Assembly (NCBI RefSeq): GCF_019443445.1 | Contig: NZ_CP080378.1 | Location: 992,001 to 1,056,000, forward strand | Length of the DNA: 64,000 nt | Origin: Massilia sp. PAMC28688 | Lineage (GTDB): Bacteria; Pseudomonadota; Gammaproteobacteria; Burkholderiales; Burkholderiaceae_D | Direction: 5' to 3' | Shown: in pieces, positions 28,392 through 38,134 of the stretch | How positions within the stretch are numbered: the stretch's first letter is position 1 | Layout: every line of letters starts with the position of its first letter | The notes under the pieces: model-generated | The model's input: the letters and a program-made list of their open reading frames with translations, nothing else | Told to the model about the DNA's origin: nothing | The model's database searches: none | Program-made: the position numbers and the translations under genes

Positions 28392-29954
28392 ATGAAGCAC
28401 CTCACCACCGGCCTCACGGCCCTGTCCCGTGCCGCGCAACTGTGCCTGCTGGCGGCCGCCTTCGGCACCAGCGCCGGCGTGGCGGCAGCCGATACCACCC
28501 GCGTCATCGTCGCATTCAAGCCGGGCGTGACGGCCCAGGCGCGCGCCGCCATCGAAGCGGCGCGCGGTGCAGTCCGGCTGGAACTGCCGGCCCAACACGC
28601 CGTGGCGGTTGAACTGCCGGCCGCTGCCGTCGCCGCACTCAGGCGCCAAGCGCACTTTGCCTACGTGGAAGAAGACGTCAGGCGCTATCCGCTGGCGCTC
28701 ACTTCTCCTTCCAAAACACCCTATCTGCACGGCCAGCGGGTGCCATACGGCATTGCCATGGTGCAGGCTGACCAGCTGCCGGACACGCAGGCGGCCAACC
28801 GCAAACTGTGCATCATCGATTCCGGCATCGACCGCGCCCATGAAGACTTGCGCACGGTGCCTGCCGACGGCATCCATGACACGGGAACCGGCTGGTGGAA
28901 TACCGATGAAAACGCGCACGGCACCCACGTGGCCGGCACCATTGCGGCGCTCAACAACGCGGGCACGGGCGTGGTGGGCGTGGCGCCCAACGGCCGCCTC
29001 AAGCTGCACATCGTCAAGGTGTTCAGCGCCGACGGCTGGGCCTATTCATCCACGCTGGCCAAGGCGGCGCAGCAGTGCGGCGATGCCGGTGCCCACGTCA
29101 TCAGCATGTCGCTCGGCGGCGGCCTGCCGAGCCAGACCGAGATCCGCACCTTCCAGGCGCTCGCGCTCAAGGGCGTGCTGTCGGTGGCGGCAGCCGGCAA
29201 CAATGGCAATTCCGCCGTGTCCTATCCGGCCGGCTACCCCAGTGTGATGATGGTGGGGGCGGTGGACGAACATCGGCAGTGGGCCGGATTTTCCCAGTTC
29301 AACCACCAGATGGAACTGGCGGCGCCGGGGGTGGAAGTACTGTCCACCGTCCCCATGCGCTCCGGCTCGGAACCGGCACTGACCGTGGCGCGCGTCACTT
29401 ACAGCCCGGGCAGCATGAGCGGCTCGCCGCAGCGCAGCGCCAGCGGCGCCCTGGCCGACTTTGGCCTGGGCGACAAGGTGAACCCGGCTGTCGCGGGAAA
29501 GGTATGCCTGATTGCGCGCGGCAATATCGACTTTGCGACCAAGGTCGGCAACTGCCAGAACAGCGGCGGGGTGGGGGCAGTGGTGTATAACAATGTCGCA
29601 GGCGGTTTTGGCGGCACGCTGGGCGCGGCAGTGACGGTCATTCCATCAGTGACCGCCTCCGATACCGAGGGCGCGCGCCTGAAAACCCAGCTGGGCCAGG
29701 CCGCCACGGTCACGGTCACGCCGGTCCACTATGCCTACTTTGACGGCACCTCCATGGCCACGCCCCACGTGGCGGCGGTGGCGGCACTGGTATGGAGCTA
29801 TTTCCCAAGGTGCAGCGCGAGCCAGATTCGCGCCTCGCTCAATAAAAGCGCGCTGGACCTGGGCAGCGCCGGATGGGATGACAAATTCGGCCATGGCCTG
29901 GTGCAGGCCAAGGCGGCCCACGACCGGATTGCCGCGAAAGGATGTGGCATCTAG
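28392..29954 (+). CDS. Secreted S8 (subtilisin-like) serine protease with PA insert, paralogue 1
   Basis: A 520-residue exported protease. It has a signal peptide (residues 1-33, ending VAAA) and an I9-like propeptide ([12 protein letters not shown] to about residue 100). The catalytic domain has Asp143 (CIIDSGID), His176 ([10 protein letters not shown]), the oxyanion Asn in AAAGNNGN and Ser454 ([10 protein letters not shown]). A protease-associated (PA) domain is inserted before the serine ([32 protein letters not shown]). It is first of three tandem paralogues. Codon use is more GC-rich than in copies 2 and 3. It ends at a hairpin terminator shared with the other copies. Confidence 0.92.
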   Translation: MKHLTTGLTALSRAAQLCLLAAAFGTSAGVAAADTTRVIVAFKPGVTAQARAAIEAARGAVRLELPAQHAVAVELPAAAVAALRRQAHFAYVEEDVRRYPLALTSPSKTPYLHGQRVPYGIAMVQADQLPDTQAANRKLCIIDSGIDRAHEDLRTVPADGIHDTGTGWWNTDENAHGTHVAGTIAALNNAGTGVVGVAPNGRLKLHIVKVFSADGWAYSSTLAKAAQQCGDAGAHVISMSLGGGLPSQTEIRTFQALALKGVLSVAAAGNNGNSAVSYPAGYPSVMMVGAVDEHRQWAGFSQFNHQMELAAPGVEVLSTVPMRSGSEPALTVARVTYSPGSMSGSPQRSASGALADFGLGDKVNPAVAGKVCLIARGNIDFATKVGNCQNSGGVGAVVYNNVAGGFGGTLGAAVTVIPSVTASDTEGARLKTQLGQAATVTVTPVHYAYFDGTSMATPHVAAVAALVWSYFPRCSASQIRASLNKSALDLGSAGWDDKFGHGLVQAKAAHDRIAAKGCGI

Positions 29955-29971
29955 CCGCCACGCTGACGAAG

Positions 29972-29998
29972 AAAGGACGCTGCGGCGTCCTTTTTTGC
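29972..29998 (+). terminator. Terminator after protease 1 (GGACGC...GCGTCC type)
   Basis: AAAGGACGC-TGCG-GCGTCCTTTTTT: a GC stem directly followed by a T tract. The same hairpin recurs after proteases 2 and 3. Confidence 0.9.
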
Positions 29999-30297
29999 TC
30001 TAGCCCGCGCTGCACCGTGCCGTGCCGTACGGCAACTAAATGGTATTATTTTAACAATACAGCTGCAGGGGAGCGAAATAATATCACCAAATCTCACGCC
30101 GGCAATCGTGAAAACTACATTTCGAGACAATTGACGAACTAAACAACACATATTGCTTTGCAATAAATAAGTTGATTGATTGATCCAGGAATCCCCTCAT
30201 ACACTGCTTCGATTGCAGGCCCAGAAGGCTTCGCAAACACCGGCACGCGGGCCTACAGAGCCTGCGGCAACATATGACACAATTCTTGGAGAAATAC
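29999..30297. other. Leader/intergenic region upstream of protease 2
   Basis: It is AT-rich and has two blocks shared with the region before protease 3: ATAATATCACCAAATCTCAC at 30078-30097, and GCACGCGGGCCTACAGAGC at 30243-30261, just before the coding region. A GGAG site lies about eight bases before the ATG at 30298. No ORF of its own is convincing. Confidence 0.6.
30078..30097 (+). repeat. Conserved 20-base upstream motif, copy 1
   Basis: ATAATATCACCAAATCTCAC is identical to 31973-31992. Both copies lie 220-261 bases before the start of a protease gene. They may be part of a promoter/regulator site or a leader RNA retained after duplication. Confidence 0.8.
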
Positions 30298-31869
30298 ATG
30301 AGGAAAAATCAGCCAGGCATGTCCACGATCGCTGCAGCAGTCAAGGTACTTGCCGCAACAGTCGCATTCGGCGTCATCGGCAACGCTGCTGCAGCCGCCG
30401 ACACCACCCGCGTCATCGTGGCATTCAAACCTGGCAGCGCGGCCAGCGTGAAGTCGGCAGTGCATGCTGCCAAGGGCAATATCAAGCACGACATATTCGG
30501 CATGGACGCAATGGCCATCGAAGTGCCCTTGACGGCACTGAAGGGTTTGCAGCACAACCCCAATGTGGCCTACGTGGAAGAAGACGTGATTCGCCGCCCC
30601 TTCGCCAGCACCACCCCCTCGACCGGCACACCCTACCTGCTGGGCCAGAAAGTCCCTTACGGCATCAAGCAAGTACAGGCTGACCTGCTGCCCGATACCT
30701 ACGTGGCCAACCGCAAGGTGTGCATCATCGATTCCGGCATCGACCGCGCCCATGAAGACTTCGTCGGTTCCACCACCAATATGACCGGTGAATACGATGC
30801 CGGTACCGGCAACTGGTACACCGACGAGAACAGCCACGGCACCCACGTGGCCGGCACCATTGCCGCCGTCAACAATGGCGTGGGCGTGGTCGGCGTCAAT
30901 GCCAACAAGCGCATCAAGCTGCACATCGTCAAGGTATTCGGCAAGGATGGCTGGGCTTACTCGTCCTCGCTGGCCTCGGCTGCCAACAAGTGCGCCGCTG
31001 CCGGCGCCAACGTCATCAGCATGTCGCTCGGCGGCGGTGCGTCCAACCTGACCGAGCAAAATACTTTTGCCAACCTGCAGAGCAAAGGCATCCTGAACAT
31101 CGCCGCGGCCGGCAATGACGGCAATACCGTCGTATCCTACCCTGCCGGTTACAGCAGCGTGATGATGGTCGGTGCCATTGACGAAAATCGCCAGTGGGCC
31201 ACCTTCTCCCAGTACAACAGCCAGATGGAACTGGCCGGTCCCGGCGTTGCCGTGGTGTCCACCATTCCGACCAATACCGGTACCGAGCCAGCCCTCAAGG
31301 TCGGCACCAGCACCTATGCCCCAGGCGCCATCACCGGCTCCCCGGTCAAGACTGCCACCGCGCCCCTGGCCAATTTTGGCCTGGGCGACGTGGTGACCAC
31401 GACCATGACGGGCAAGGTATGCCTGATCCAGCGCGGCACCGTGGACTTTGCGACCAAGGTGGGCAACTGCCAGAAGAGCGGCGGCGTGGGTGCGGTGATC
31501 TACAACAATGTCGCCGGCGGCTTTGGCGCCACCCTGGGCACGACCGTGACCACCATTCCATCGGTCACCGCCAGCGATACCGAAGGCGCTGCCATGAAGA
31601 ATCAGCTGGGCCAGAGCACGACGGTGGCACTGAAAACGAGCAGCTACGCTGCCCTTGATGGCACTTCGATGGCAACACCGGCCGTGTCGGGCGTGGCCGC
31701 CCTGGTGTGGAGCTACTTCCCTACCTGCACCGGTTCGCAGATCCGCACCTCGCTGATCAAGTCGGCAATGGACCTGGGCACGGCAGGCCGTGACGTCAAG
31801 TATGGCTATGGCCTGGTCCAGGCGCGGGCCGCGTATGACCGCATCCGTACCTATGGCTGCGGCGTGTGA
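30298..31869 (+). CDS. Secreted S8 serine protease with PA insert, paralogue 2
   Basis: A 523-residue protein with the same layout as copy 1: signal peptide ending near AAAA, propeptide ([16 protein letters not shown]), Asp145, His180, oxyanion Asn in [11 protein letters not shown] insert, and Ser457 in GTSMATPAVSG. The His that usually follows GTSMATP is Ala here; it is not part of the triad. The start at 30298 (MRKNQPGM) has GGAG at good spacing. The ORF limit at 30274 lies inside the leader that is also conserved before copy 3. Close similarity to copy 3 indicates a recent duplication. Confidence 0.92.
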   Translation: MRKNQPGMSTIAAAVKVLAATVAFGVIGNAAAAADTTRVIVAFKPGSAASVKSAVHAAKGNIKHDIFGMDAMAIEVPLTALKGLQHNPNVAYVEEDVIRRPFASTTPSTGTPYLLGQKVPYGIKQVQADLLPDTYVANRKVCIIDSGIDRAHEDFVGSTTNMTGEYDAGTGNWYTDENSHGTHVAGTIAAVNNGVGVVGVNANKRIKLHIVKVFGKDGWAYSSSLASAANKCAAAGANVISMSLGGGASNLTEQNTFANLQSKGILNIAAAGNDGNTVVSYPAGYSSVMMVGAIDENRQWATFSQYNSQMELAGPGVAVVSTIPTNTGTEPALKVGTSTYAPGAITGSPVKTATAPLANFGLGDVVTTTMTGKVCLIQRGTVDFATKVGNCQKSGGVGAVIYNNVAGGFGATLGTTVTTIPSVTASDTEGAAMKNQLGQSTTVALKTSSYAALDGTSMATPAVSGVAALVWSYFPTCTGSQIRTSLIKSAMDLGTAGRDVKYGYGLVQARAAYDRIRTYGCGV

Positions 31870-31883
31870 TGAGCCCCTGATGG

Positions 31884-31913
31884 AAAAAAGGACGCCGAGG
31901 CGTCCTTTTTTTT
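31884..31913. terminator. Terminator after protease 2 (GGACGC...GCGTCC type, bidirectional)
   Basis: AAAAAAGGACGCC-GA-GGCGTCCTTTTTTTT. Symmetrical A and T tracts would allow termination on both strands. The stem is nearly the same as those after copies 1 and 3. Confidence 0.9.
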
Positions 31914-32233
31914 CTACCTTGCACTGAAAGAAACATTATTTATCTAGCACCAACGATGTTTCCTGCGACAGCATAATATCACCAAATCTCACAGGCGCAA
32001 GGGGGCGCGCTACAAATTGATGACATTTGGCAGACAATACAACACTTGTTGAGTTCGCTAGAGAACTCGATTGATTCCTCTAAATAGTTCGGATTACAGT
32101 GGATTCATTGCTGGTTTACCAGACCGGCAAGAAAATGCGACCAAGGTCACCGACCGCGGTTGTCAAGCTGATTGCACGCCGGCCTACAGAGCTGAGCGGC
32201 ACATAAATAGACTATCTTTCTCGGAGAAACACC
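31914..32233. other. Leader/intergenic region upstream of protease 3
   Basis: Contains the second copies of both leader blocks: the 20-base motif at 31973-31992 and GCACGCCGGCCTACAGAGC at 32174-32192. A TCGGAGAAAC ribosome site precedes the ATG. No separate gene is seen. Confidence 0.6.
31973..31992 (+). repeat. Conserved 20-base upstream motif, copy 2
   Basis: An exact second copy of ATAATATCACCAAATCTCAC (first at 30078-30097), upstream of protease 3. Confidence 0.8.
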
Positions 32234-33808
32234 ATGATGCAAAGCAAGAACGGCATGTCCTCGATCGCTGTAGCGGTGAAAATGTTGGTTGCCACCGTGG
32301 CAGTAGGTGTTATCGGCACTGCATCGGCCGCTGACACCACCCGCGTAATTGTCGCGTTCAAACCAGGCGCCGCTGCCAATATGAAAGCGGCGGTCAAGGC
32401 TGCCAAAGGCAACGTCAAGCACGAAATTTTCGGCATGAACGCCATGGCCATCGAAGTGCCGGCCGTTGCCCTCAAGGGTTTGCAACACAATCCAAACGTG
32501 GAATATGTGGAAGAAGACGTGATCCGCCGTCCATTCGCCCTGACCTCGCCGTCGACCGGCACCCCTTATGCCACCGGCCAGCTGGTTCCTTATGGCATCG
32601 TGCAAGTCCAGGCTGATCAGCTGAGCGACATTAACGCCGGCAATCGCAAGGTGTGCATCATCGATTCCGGCATCGACCGCGCCCACGAAGACTTCGCCGG
32701 CTCCACCGCCAATATGAGCGGCCAGTACAACTCGGGCACCGGCAACTGGTACACCGATGAAAACAGCCATGGTACCCACGTGGCCGGCACCATCGCTGCC
32801 ATCAACAACGCCGGCAAGGGCGTGGTGGGCGTCAACGCCAACGGCAAACTGAAGCTGCATATCGTCAAAGTGTTCGGCGCCAACGGCTGGGCATATTCGT
32901 CGACCCTGGCCAGCGCCGCCAACCAGTGCGGCACTGCCGGCGCCAATGTGATCAGCATGTCGCTGGGCGGTGGCCGTTCGAGCAAGACCGAGCAGCGTGC
33001 CTTCGATTCCCTGCAGAGCAAGGGCATCCTGAATATTGCAGCTGCCGGCAATGACGGCAACACCGTGATTTCGTATCCAGCAGGTTACAACAGCGTGATG
33101 ATGGTCGGTGCCGTGGACGAGAACAAGGCCTGGGCTGACTTCTCGCAGTACAACGCACAGGTGGAAATTGCCGGTCCTGGCGTGGGCGTGCTCTCGACGG
33201 TGCCGACCAATTCCGGTTCCGAGCCAGCCCTGAGCGTGGGTGCAACGACCTACGCACCGGGCGCGATGGATGGTTCGCCAATCAAGCTGGCCAGTGGTCC
33301 CCTGGCGGACTTCGGCACGGGCGAAACCTCGTCTGCCGGTTCGATGAGCGGCAAGGTCTGCCTGATCGCACGCGGCAATGTCGATTTCGCCACCAAGGTT
33401 GTCAACTGCCAGAACAGCGGCGGCGTGGGCGCCGTGGTCTACAACAACACGGCCGGCGCGTTCGGCGGCACGCTGGGCGAGGTCGCAACGAGCATCCCAT
33501 CGGTCACCGCTACCGATACCGATGGTGCTGCCATGAAGGGCCAGCTGGACCAGAGCGCCACGGTCGGCGTCAAGCCAACCAGCTACGCTTACTTTGACGG
33601 CACCTCGATGGCGACCCCGCACGTGTCGGCTGTTGCCGCCCTGGTATGGAGCTACTTCCCGACCTGTACCGGTGCGCAGATCCGCGCCTCGCTCACCAAG
33701 AGCGCGCTGGACCTGGGCCCTGCCGGCCGCGACACCAAGTACGGCTTCGGCCTGGTGCAGGCAAAAGCTGCCCACTCGCGTATCGCGTCGCTGGGCTGCG
33801 GTAACTAA
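32234..33808 (+). CDS. Secreted S8 serine protease with PA insert, paralogue 3
   Basis: A 524-residue exported protease with signal peptide (ending near TASA), an I9-like propeptide ([16 protein letters not shown]), Asp144, His179 ([10 protein letters not shown]), oxyanion Asn in [11 protein letters not shown] domain ([20 protein letters not shown]) and Ser458 ([10 protein letters not shown]). The lowest-GC copy in its N-terminal part. A start at 32234 or at the ATG three bases later fits the ribosome site. It ends with the same hairpin family as the other two. Confidence 0.93.
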   Translation: MMQSKNGMSSIAVAVKMLVATVAVGVIGTASAADTTRVIVAFKPGAAANMKAAVKAAKGNVKHEIFGMNAMAIEVPAVALKGLQHNPNVEYVEEDVIRRPFALTSPSTGTPYATGQLVPYGIVQVQADQLSDINAGNRKVCIIDSGIDRAHEDFAGSTANMSGQYNSGTGNWYTDENSHGTHVAGTIAAINNAGKGVVGVNANGKLKLHIVKVFGANGWAYSSTLASAANQCGTAGANVISMSLGGGRSSKTEQRAFDSLQSKGILNIAAAGNDGNTVISYPAGYNSVMMVGAVDENKAWADFSQYNAQVEIAGPGVGVLSTVPTNSGSEPALSVGATTYAPGAMDGSPIKLASGPLADFGTGETSSAGSMSGKVCLIARGNVDFATKVVNCQNSGGVGAVVYNNTAGAFGGTLGEVATSIPSVTATDTDGAAMKGQLDQSATVGVKPTSYAYFDGTSMATPHVSAVAALVWSYFPTCTGAQIRASLTKSALDLGPAGRDTKYGFGLVQAKAAHSRIASLGCGN

Positions 33809-33826
33809 GCATTCCCTGTCGGGATC

Positions 33827-33856
33827 AAAAAAGGACGCTGCGGCGTCCTTTTTTTT
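33827..33856. terminator. Terminator after protease 3
   Basis: AAAAAAGGACGC-TGCG-GCGTCCTTTTTTTT, the third copy of the hairpin. It lies about 70 bases upstream of valS and insulates it. Confidence 0.9.
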
Positions 33857-33887
33857 GCGCTGCAGCGTTACCCGGCAGCAGTCCTAC

Positions 33888-33893
33888 TATAAT
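33888..33893 (+). promoter_or_regulatory. Probable -10 box for valS
   Basis: TATAAT, 32 bases upstream of the valS ATG and just after the protease-3 terminator. No good -35 hexamer was found at 16-18 bases, so confidence is limited. Confidence 0.45.
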
Positions 33894-33924
33894 GGTTCTT
33901 TTCGCAAAAATTACACGACAAACC

Positions 33925-36723
33925 ATGGAATTAGCCAAGTCTTTCGAGCCCGCCGACATTGAACAGTTTTGGCGCACGGAGTGGGAAAAACGCGGATACT
34001 TTACCGCCACCCTGGACGCCGACAAGCCCTCGTTCAGCATCCAGCTGCCGCCGCCGAATGTGACCGGCACCTTGCACATGGGTCACGCCTTCAATCAGAC
34101 CATCATGGATGGCCTGACACGTTACTACCGCATGCGCGGCTACAACACGGCATGGGTGCCCGGCACCGACCACGCCGGCATCGCCACCCAGATCGTGGTG
34201 GAACGCCAGCTCGACGCACAAAAAATTTCCCGCCATGACCTGGGGCGCGAAAAGTTTGTCGAGAAGGTATGGGAGTGGAAAGAAAAATCCGGCAACATCA
34301 TTACCGGCCAGATGCGCCGCATGGGTACCTCGCCCGACTGGCAGCGTGAATACTTCACCATGGACGAGCCACGCTCGAAGTCGGTCACCGAAGTATTCGT
34401 GCGCCTGTTCGAGCAGGGCTTGATCTACCGCGGCAAGCGCCTGGTCAACTGGGATCCCAAGCTCGGCACCGCCGTGTCCGACCTGGAAGTGGTGTCGGAA
34501 GAAGAAGATGGCTCGATGTGGCACATCAAGTACCCGTTTGCCGACGGCAGCGGTTCCATCACGGTCGCCACGACGCGTCCTGAAACCTTGCTGGGCGACG
34601 TGGCCGTGGCGGTGGATCCGACTGACGAGCGCTACAGCGCGATGATCGGCAAGATGCTGCAACTGCCCCTGACCGGCCGCGAAATCCCCCTGATCGCCGA
34701 CGAATACGCCGACAAGGCGTTTGGCACCGGCTGCGTCAAGATTACGCCTGCGCACGACTTCAATGACTACCAGGTGGGCCAGCGCAACAAGCTGCCGATG
34801 ATCTGCGTGCTCACGCTGGACGCGAAAATCAGCGACGAAGCGCCAGCAGCCTACCGCGGCATGGACCGCTTTGCCGCCCGCAAGCAGATCGTGGCCGACC
34901 TCGATGCCCAGGGTTTGCTGGTGGAAGTCAAGCCGCACAAGCTGATGGTGCCGCGCGGCGACCGCACCGGCGTGGTGATCGAGCCGATGCTGACCGACCA
35001 GTGGTTTGTGGCCATGAGCAAGCCGGCGCCGGAAGGCACCTTCTTCCCGGGCCAGTCGATTGCCGAAGTGGCCCTGGAAAAAGTGGCCAATGGCGAGATC
35101 AAGTTTGTACCGGAAAACTGGAACACGACCTACAACCAGTGGCTCAACAACATCCAGGACTGGTGCATTTCCCGCCAGCTGTGGTGGGGCCATCAAATTC
35201 CTGCCTGGTATGACGACGCGGGCCATGTCTTCGTGGCGCGCACGGCCGAGGAAGCCAAGGCCAAGGCGGCCGCAGCCGGCATCACGGCCGAACTGCGTCG
35301 CGATGACGACGTGCTCGACACCTGGTTCTCGTCCGCCCTCGTCCCGTTCTCGACCATGGGCTGGCCCGAGGACACGGTCGACATGCGCACCTTCCTGCCC
35401 TCTTCCGTGCTGGTCACGGGCTTTGACATCATCTTCTTCTGGGTCGCGCGCATGGTCATGATGACGGCGCACTTCACGGGCAAGGTGCCGTTCAAGACCG
35501 TGTACGTGCATGGCCTGGTGCGCGATTCGAGCGGCCAGAAGATGTCCAAGTCCAAGGGCAATACGCTGGACCCGATCGACCTGATCGACGGCATCGACGT
35601 GGAAGCGCTGGTGGCCAAGCGCACGACCGGCCTCATGAATCCGAAAGATGCCGAGAAAATCGCCAAGGCCACGCGCAAGGAATTCCCCAACGGTATCGCC
35701 GCCTATGGCAGCGACGCCGTGCGTTTCACCATGGCCAGCTACGCTTCGCTGGGCCGCAACATCAATTTCGACCTGGGCCGCTGCGAAGGCTACCGCAACT
35801 TTTCCAACAAGATGTGGAACGCCACCCGTTTCGTGTTGATGAACACGGAAGGCCACGACTGCAGCGCCAATCCGGCCGCGCTGTCACAGGCCGACCGCTG
35901 GATCATTTCGCTCATGCAGCGCGCGGAACTGGAAGTGGCCAAGGGTTTCGAAGATTACCGCTTCGACAACATCGCCGCCGCCATTTACAAGTTTGTATGG
36001 GATGAGTACTGCGACTGGTACCTGGAAGTGGCCAAGGTGCAGGTGCAGCAAGGCACGCCGGGCCAGCAGCAAGCCACCCGCCACACCCTGCTGAGGGTGC
36101 TGGAAGTGATCCTGCGCATGGCCCACCCGATCATCCCCTTCGTTACCGAAGCGCTGTGGCAAACCGTGGCCCCGCTGGCTGGAAAGCAACTTGATACAGC
36201 TGGAGACTCGATCATGCTCCAGCCGTATCCAATTGCCGACGAGACGCTGATCGATACCAGCGCCGAAGCGTGGATGGCCCAGCTCAAGGCACTGACCGAC
36301 GCCACCCGCAACCTGCGCGGCGAAATGCAGCTCTCGCCATCGGTGCGCGTGCCCTTGATCGTGGAAGCGCAGGACGATGCCGACCAGCAGCGCCTGCAAG
36401 CCTTCGCGCCTTACATCCAGTCGCTGGGCAAGCTGTCGGAAGTCAATATCGTCAGCCAGTTGCCGGAATCGCCGGCCGCGGTATCGATCGTGGGCACCAC
36501 CAAGCTGATGCTGAAGGTGGAGATTGACGTTGCCGCCGAGCGCGAGCGCCTGTCGAAGGAAATCGCGCGCATCGAAGCGGAGATTGCCAAGGTCAATGCC
36601 AAGCTAGGCAATGAAAGCTTCGTGGCCCGGGCCCCGGCGGCCGTGGTGGCGCAGGAAAACGAACGGCTCGTCAATTTCTCGGCGACGATTGCCAAACTGC
36701 GCGAGCAATTTGCTAAACTTTAA
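33925..36723 (+). CDS. valS: Valyl-tRNA synthetase
   Basis: Attaches valine to tRNA-Val. The 932-residue class Ia enzyme starts [16 protein letters not shown]. It has the HIGH-type motif HMGH at residue 51 in [13 protein letters not shown], the editing domain in the middle ([25 protein letters not shown]), and KMSKS at residue 539. A C-terminal coiled coil (residues ~865-930, [23 protein letters not shown]) binds tRNA. The ORF from 33892 adds 11 codons without support. Confidence 0.97.
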   Translation: MELAKSFEPADIEQFWRTEWEKRGYFTATLDADKPSFSIQLPPPNVTGTLHMGHAFNQTIMDGLTRYYRMRGYNTAWVPGTDHAGIATQIVVERQLDAQKISRHDLGREKFVEKVWEWKEKSGNIITGQMRRMGTSPDWQREYFTMDEPRSKSVTEVFVRLFEQGLIYRGKRLVNWDPKLGTAVSDLEVVSEEEDGSMWHIKYPFADGSGSITVATTRPETLLGDVAVAVDPTDERYSAMIGKMLQLPLTGREIPLIADEYADKAFGTGCVKITPAHDFNDYQVGQRNKLPMICVLTLDAKISDEAPAAYRGMDRFAARKQIVADLDAQGLLVEVKPHKLMVPRGDRTGVVIEPMLTDQWFVAMSKPAPEGTFFPGQSIAEVALEKVANGEIKFVPENWNTTYNQWLNNIQDWCISRQLWWGHQIPAWYDDAGHVFVARTAEEAKAKAAAAGITAELRRDDDVLDTWFSSALVPFSTMGWPEDTVDMRTFLPSSVLVTGFDIIFFWVARMVMMTAHFTGKVPFKTVYVHGLVRDSSGQKMSKSKGNTLDPIDLIDGIDVEALVAKRTTGLMNPKDAEKIAKATRKEFPNGIAAYGSDAVRFTMASYASLGRNINFDLGRCEGYRNFSNKMWNATRFVLMNTEGHDCSANPAALSQADRWIISLMQRAELEVAKGFEDYRFDNIAAAIYKFVWDEYCDWYLEVAKVQVQQGTPGQQQATRHTLLRVLEVILRMAHPIIPFVTEALWQTVAPLAGKQLDTAGDSIMLQPYPIADETLIDTSAEAWMAQLKALTDATRNLRGEMQLSPSVRVPLIVEAQDDADQQRLQAFAPYIQSLGKLSEVNIVSQLPESPAAVSIVGTTKLMLKVEIDVAAERERLSKEIARIEAEIAKVNAKLGNESFVARAPAAVVAQENERLVNFSATIAKLREQFAKL

Positions 36724-36753
36724 GCCGTTCTCACGCTTTCCAGGGGCCGGACC

Positions 36754-37197
36754 ATGAAACAATTTCTGTGCGCAAGCGCGCTGGCTGTCATTGCGGCCTT
36801 GCCCGCCTGCGCCCAGGAGCTCTCTCCGGTGGGCTTGTGGAAAAACATTGACGATATCACGGGCAAACCCAAGGCCTTGATCCGGATTGTCGAGGCCAAT
36901 GGCGAGGTGCAGGGCAGGATTGAAAAGCTGTTCGTGGCACCTGGCGAAGATCCCCATCCGCGCTGCAGCAAGTGCACCGGTGCCAACCGTGACAAGCCCG
37001 TCATCGGCATGGTCTTCATGTCGGGCCTGCGCAAGGATGGCAGGGATTACACGGGTGGCGAAATCATCGATCCCGATGACGGCAAGGTTTACCGCAGCAA
37101 GCTGACGGTGGTGGACGGCGGCAAGAAGCTCAACGTGCGCGGCTACATTGGCATGCCCATGTTCGGGCGCTCCCAGATCTGGGTGCGGCAAGAGTAG
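36754..37197 (+). CDS. DUF2147 family exported protein
   Basis: A 147-residue protein with a signal peptide (MKQFLCASALAVIAALPACA). The body is typical of DUF2147, an all-beta lipocalin-like fold: SPVGLWKNIDDITGKPKALIRIVE, GKIEKL-type strand, GMVFMSGLR and GGEIIDPDDGKVYRSKLTV, ending GRSQIWVR. The function is unknown; members are periplasmic. It starts 30 bases after valS and may be co-transcribed. Confidence 0.88.
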   Translation: MKQFLCASALAVIAALPACAQELSPVGLWKNIDDITGKPKALIRIVEANGEVQGRIEKLFVAPGEDPHPRCSKCTGANRDKPVIGMVFMSGLRKDGRDYTGGEIIDPDDGKVYRSKLTVVDGGKKLNVRGYIGMPMFGRSQIWVRQE

Positions 37198-37235
37198 CCT
37201 GCCCGCTCACGCTGGCTCCGCCTTCCGCCTTTACA

Positions 37236-37790
37236 TCACAAGCTGGCCTTCTCGCCCGACGACGCCGCACCAGTTGCCTTGCTAATGACGTCTTCCTTGG
37301 TGCGGATCCCCGTTCCCGGGATATAGACTTTGTACCCATCAGGCAGGCGTGCTGCGCCAGCTATAGCCGCTGAAAAATTTCCCAGCATGAGTTGTGCCGC
37401 GGCGCTGAACATCAGGGAAGAATTTGTGTAATAGCTGCTGTCCGCTGCCGCGTCTGCCCTTACCGCTTTCCGGAAATTTTCCACCGCATCAGCGGCGTCG
37501 CCCGCCTGCAATTGCAGGATGCCCAATGCATGAAAATCAGCCGGCTCGCAGGGGAACGCACGCACAACCTGCTCCAGGTCGGCGATAGCTGCCTTGATAT
37601 TTCCTTGGTGACTGAAGATAGCGGCGCGCTGGCGCTGAGCGGCAATGACTGCCATGTCATCTTGCATTAGCCGGTCGCACAAGGCCAGAGCTTTAGTGTA
37701 GTCACCTTTGCATGCCATTGCGTAGGCGGTATCAAGCACCGCGTCAAGCTCCCCATCGGAGCCAGGCCTGTCGTTATTGGGCATCATCAT
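37236..37790 (-). CDS. TPR protein, possible immunity partner of an orphan toxin tip
   Basis: A 184-residue soluble protein with about three tetratricopeptide repeats (residues ~20-50, 53-86 and 87-120; e.g. ALALCDRLMQDDMAVIAAQRQRAAIF and HALGILQLQAGDAADAVENFRKAV). The C-terminal tail includes YKVYIPGTGIRTKEDV. Its ATG overlaps the stop of the upstream 74-codon ORF (TAATG), so the two are translationally coupled. The upstream ORF resembles an Rhs toxin tip; TPR proteins occur as cognate partners of such tips, so an immunity role is possible but unproven. Base composition is lower in GC than the neighbours. Confidence 0.65.
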   Translation of the reverse strand: MMMPNNDRPGSDGELDAVLDTAYAMACKGDYTKALALCDRLMQDDMAVIAAQRQRAAIFSHQGNIKAAIADLEQVVRAFPCEPADFHALGILQLQAGDAADAVENFRKAVRADAAADSSYYTNSSLMFSAAAQLMLGNFSAAIAGAARLPDGYKVYIPGTGIRTKEDVISKATGAASSGEKASL

Positions 37791-38014
37791 TAACGCTTTC
37801 CATAGTCAACCATATTGCCGCCACACTGTTCGCTGACCAGTCCACGAGCGCAGCTCTCGATGTCAGTATAACCAGCCGTGACGTGACGGGAATCTTCTTT
37901 ATAACGTGGGTTAGCAGGTTGTCCATTGAACAAAAATTTCCGACAGAGATGCCTGGCCTCAGACCACTGCCGATCACAATCGGCGATACCAGGCTTGGTT
38001 CTTGGCACCATCAC
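37790..38014 (-). pseudogene. Orphan Rhs-like C-terminal toxin tip fragment
   Basis: A 74-codon ORF (GTG at 38014 or ATG at 38011) rich in conserved-looking cysteines and tryptophan: CDRQWSEARHLC near the start and YTDIESCARGLVSEQCGGN near the end. This pattern resembles C-terminal tips of Rhs polymorphic toxins; the resemblance is from memory and needs a search. There is an in-frame TGA immediately upstream and no Rhs core repeat, so it is either a displaced orphan module or a remnant. Its stop overlaps the ATG of the TPR gene. Base composition is less GC-rich than flanking genes. Confidence 0.5.
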
Positions 38015-38134
38015 TCAAGCCCACTGTGGCCAAAAATAGGTCTATTCATTTCCGGCTGCCCATATGCTCTCCCTGATGAAGCATCAGACAGCAAAAAAAA
38101 CCCAAGCGTCGATGCGTCCGGTAAGCTGTTGAGC

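Noticed and set aside
28392..33856. Repeated sequence considered as a CRISPR or other short-repeat array
   Set aside because: The repetition comes from three paralogous genes and their terminators; there are no evenly spaced short direct repeats.
33931..35856. A 641-codon minus-strand frame opposite valS
   Set aside because: valS on the plus strand is unambiguous; this is a mirror frame.
38060..38134. A run of eight A residues after yaiI considered as a terminator
   Set aside because: On the minus strand it gives a T tract, but I found no stable GC-rich inverted repeat directly before it.
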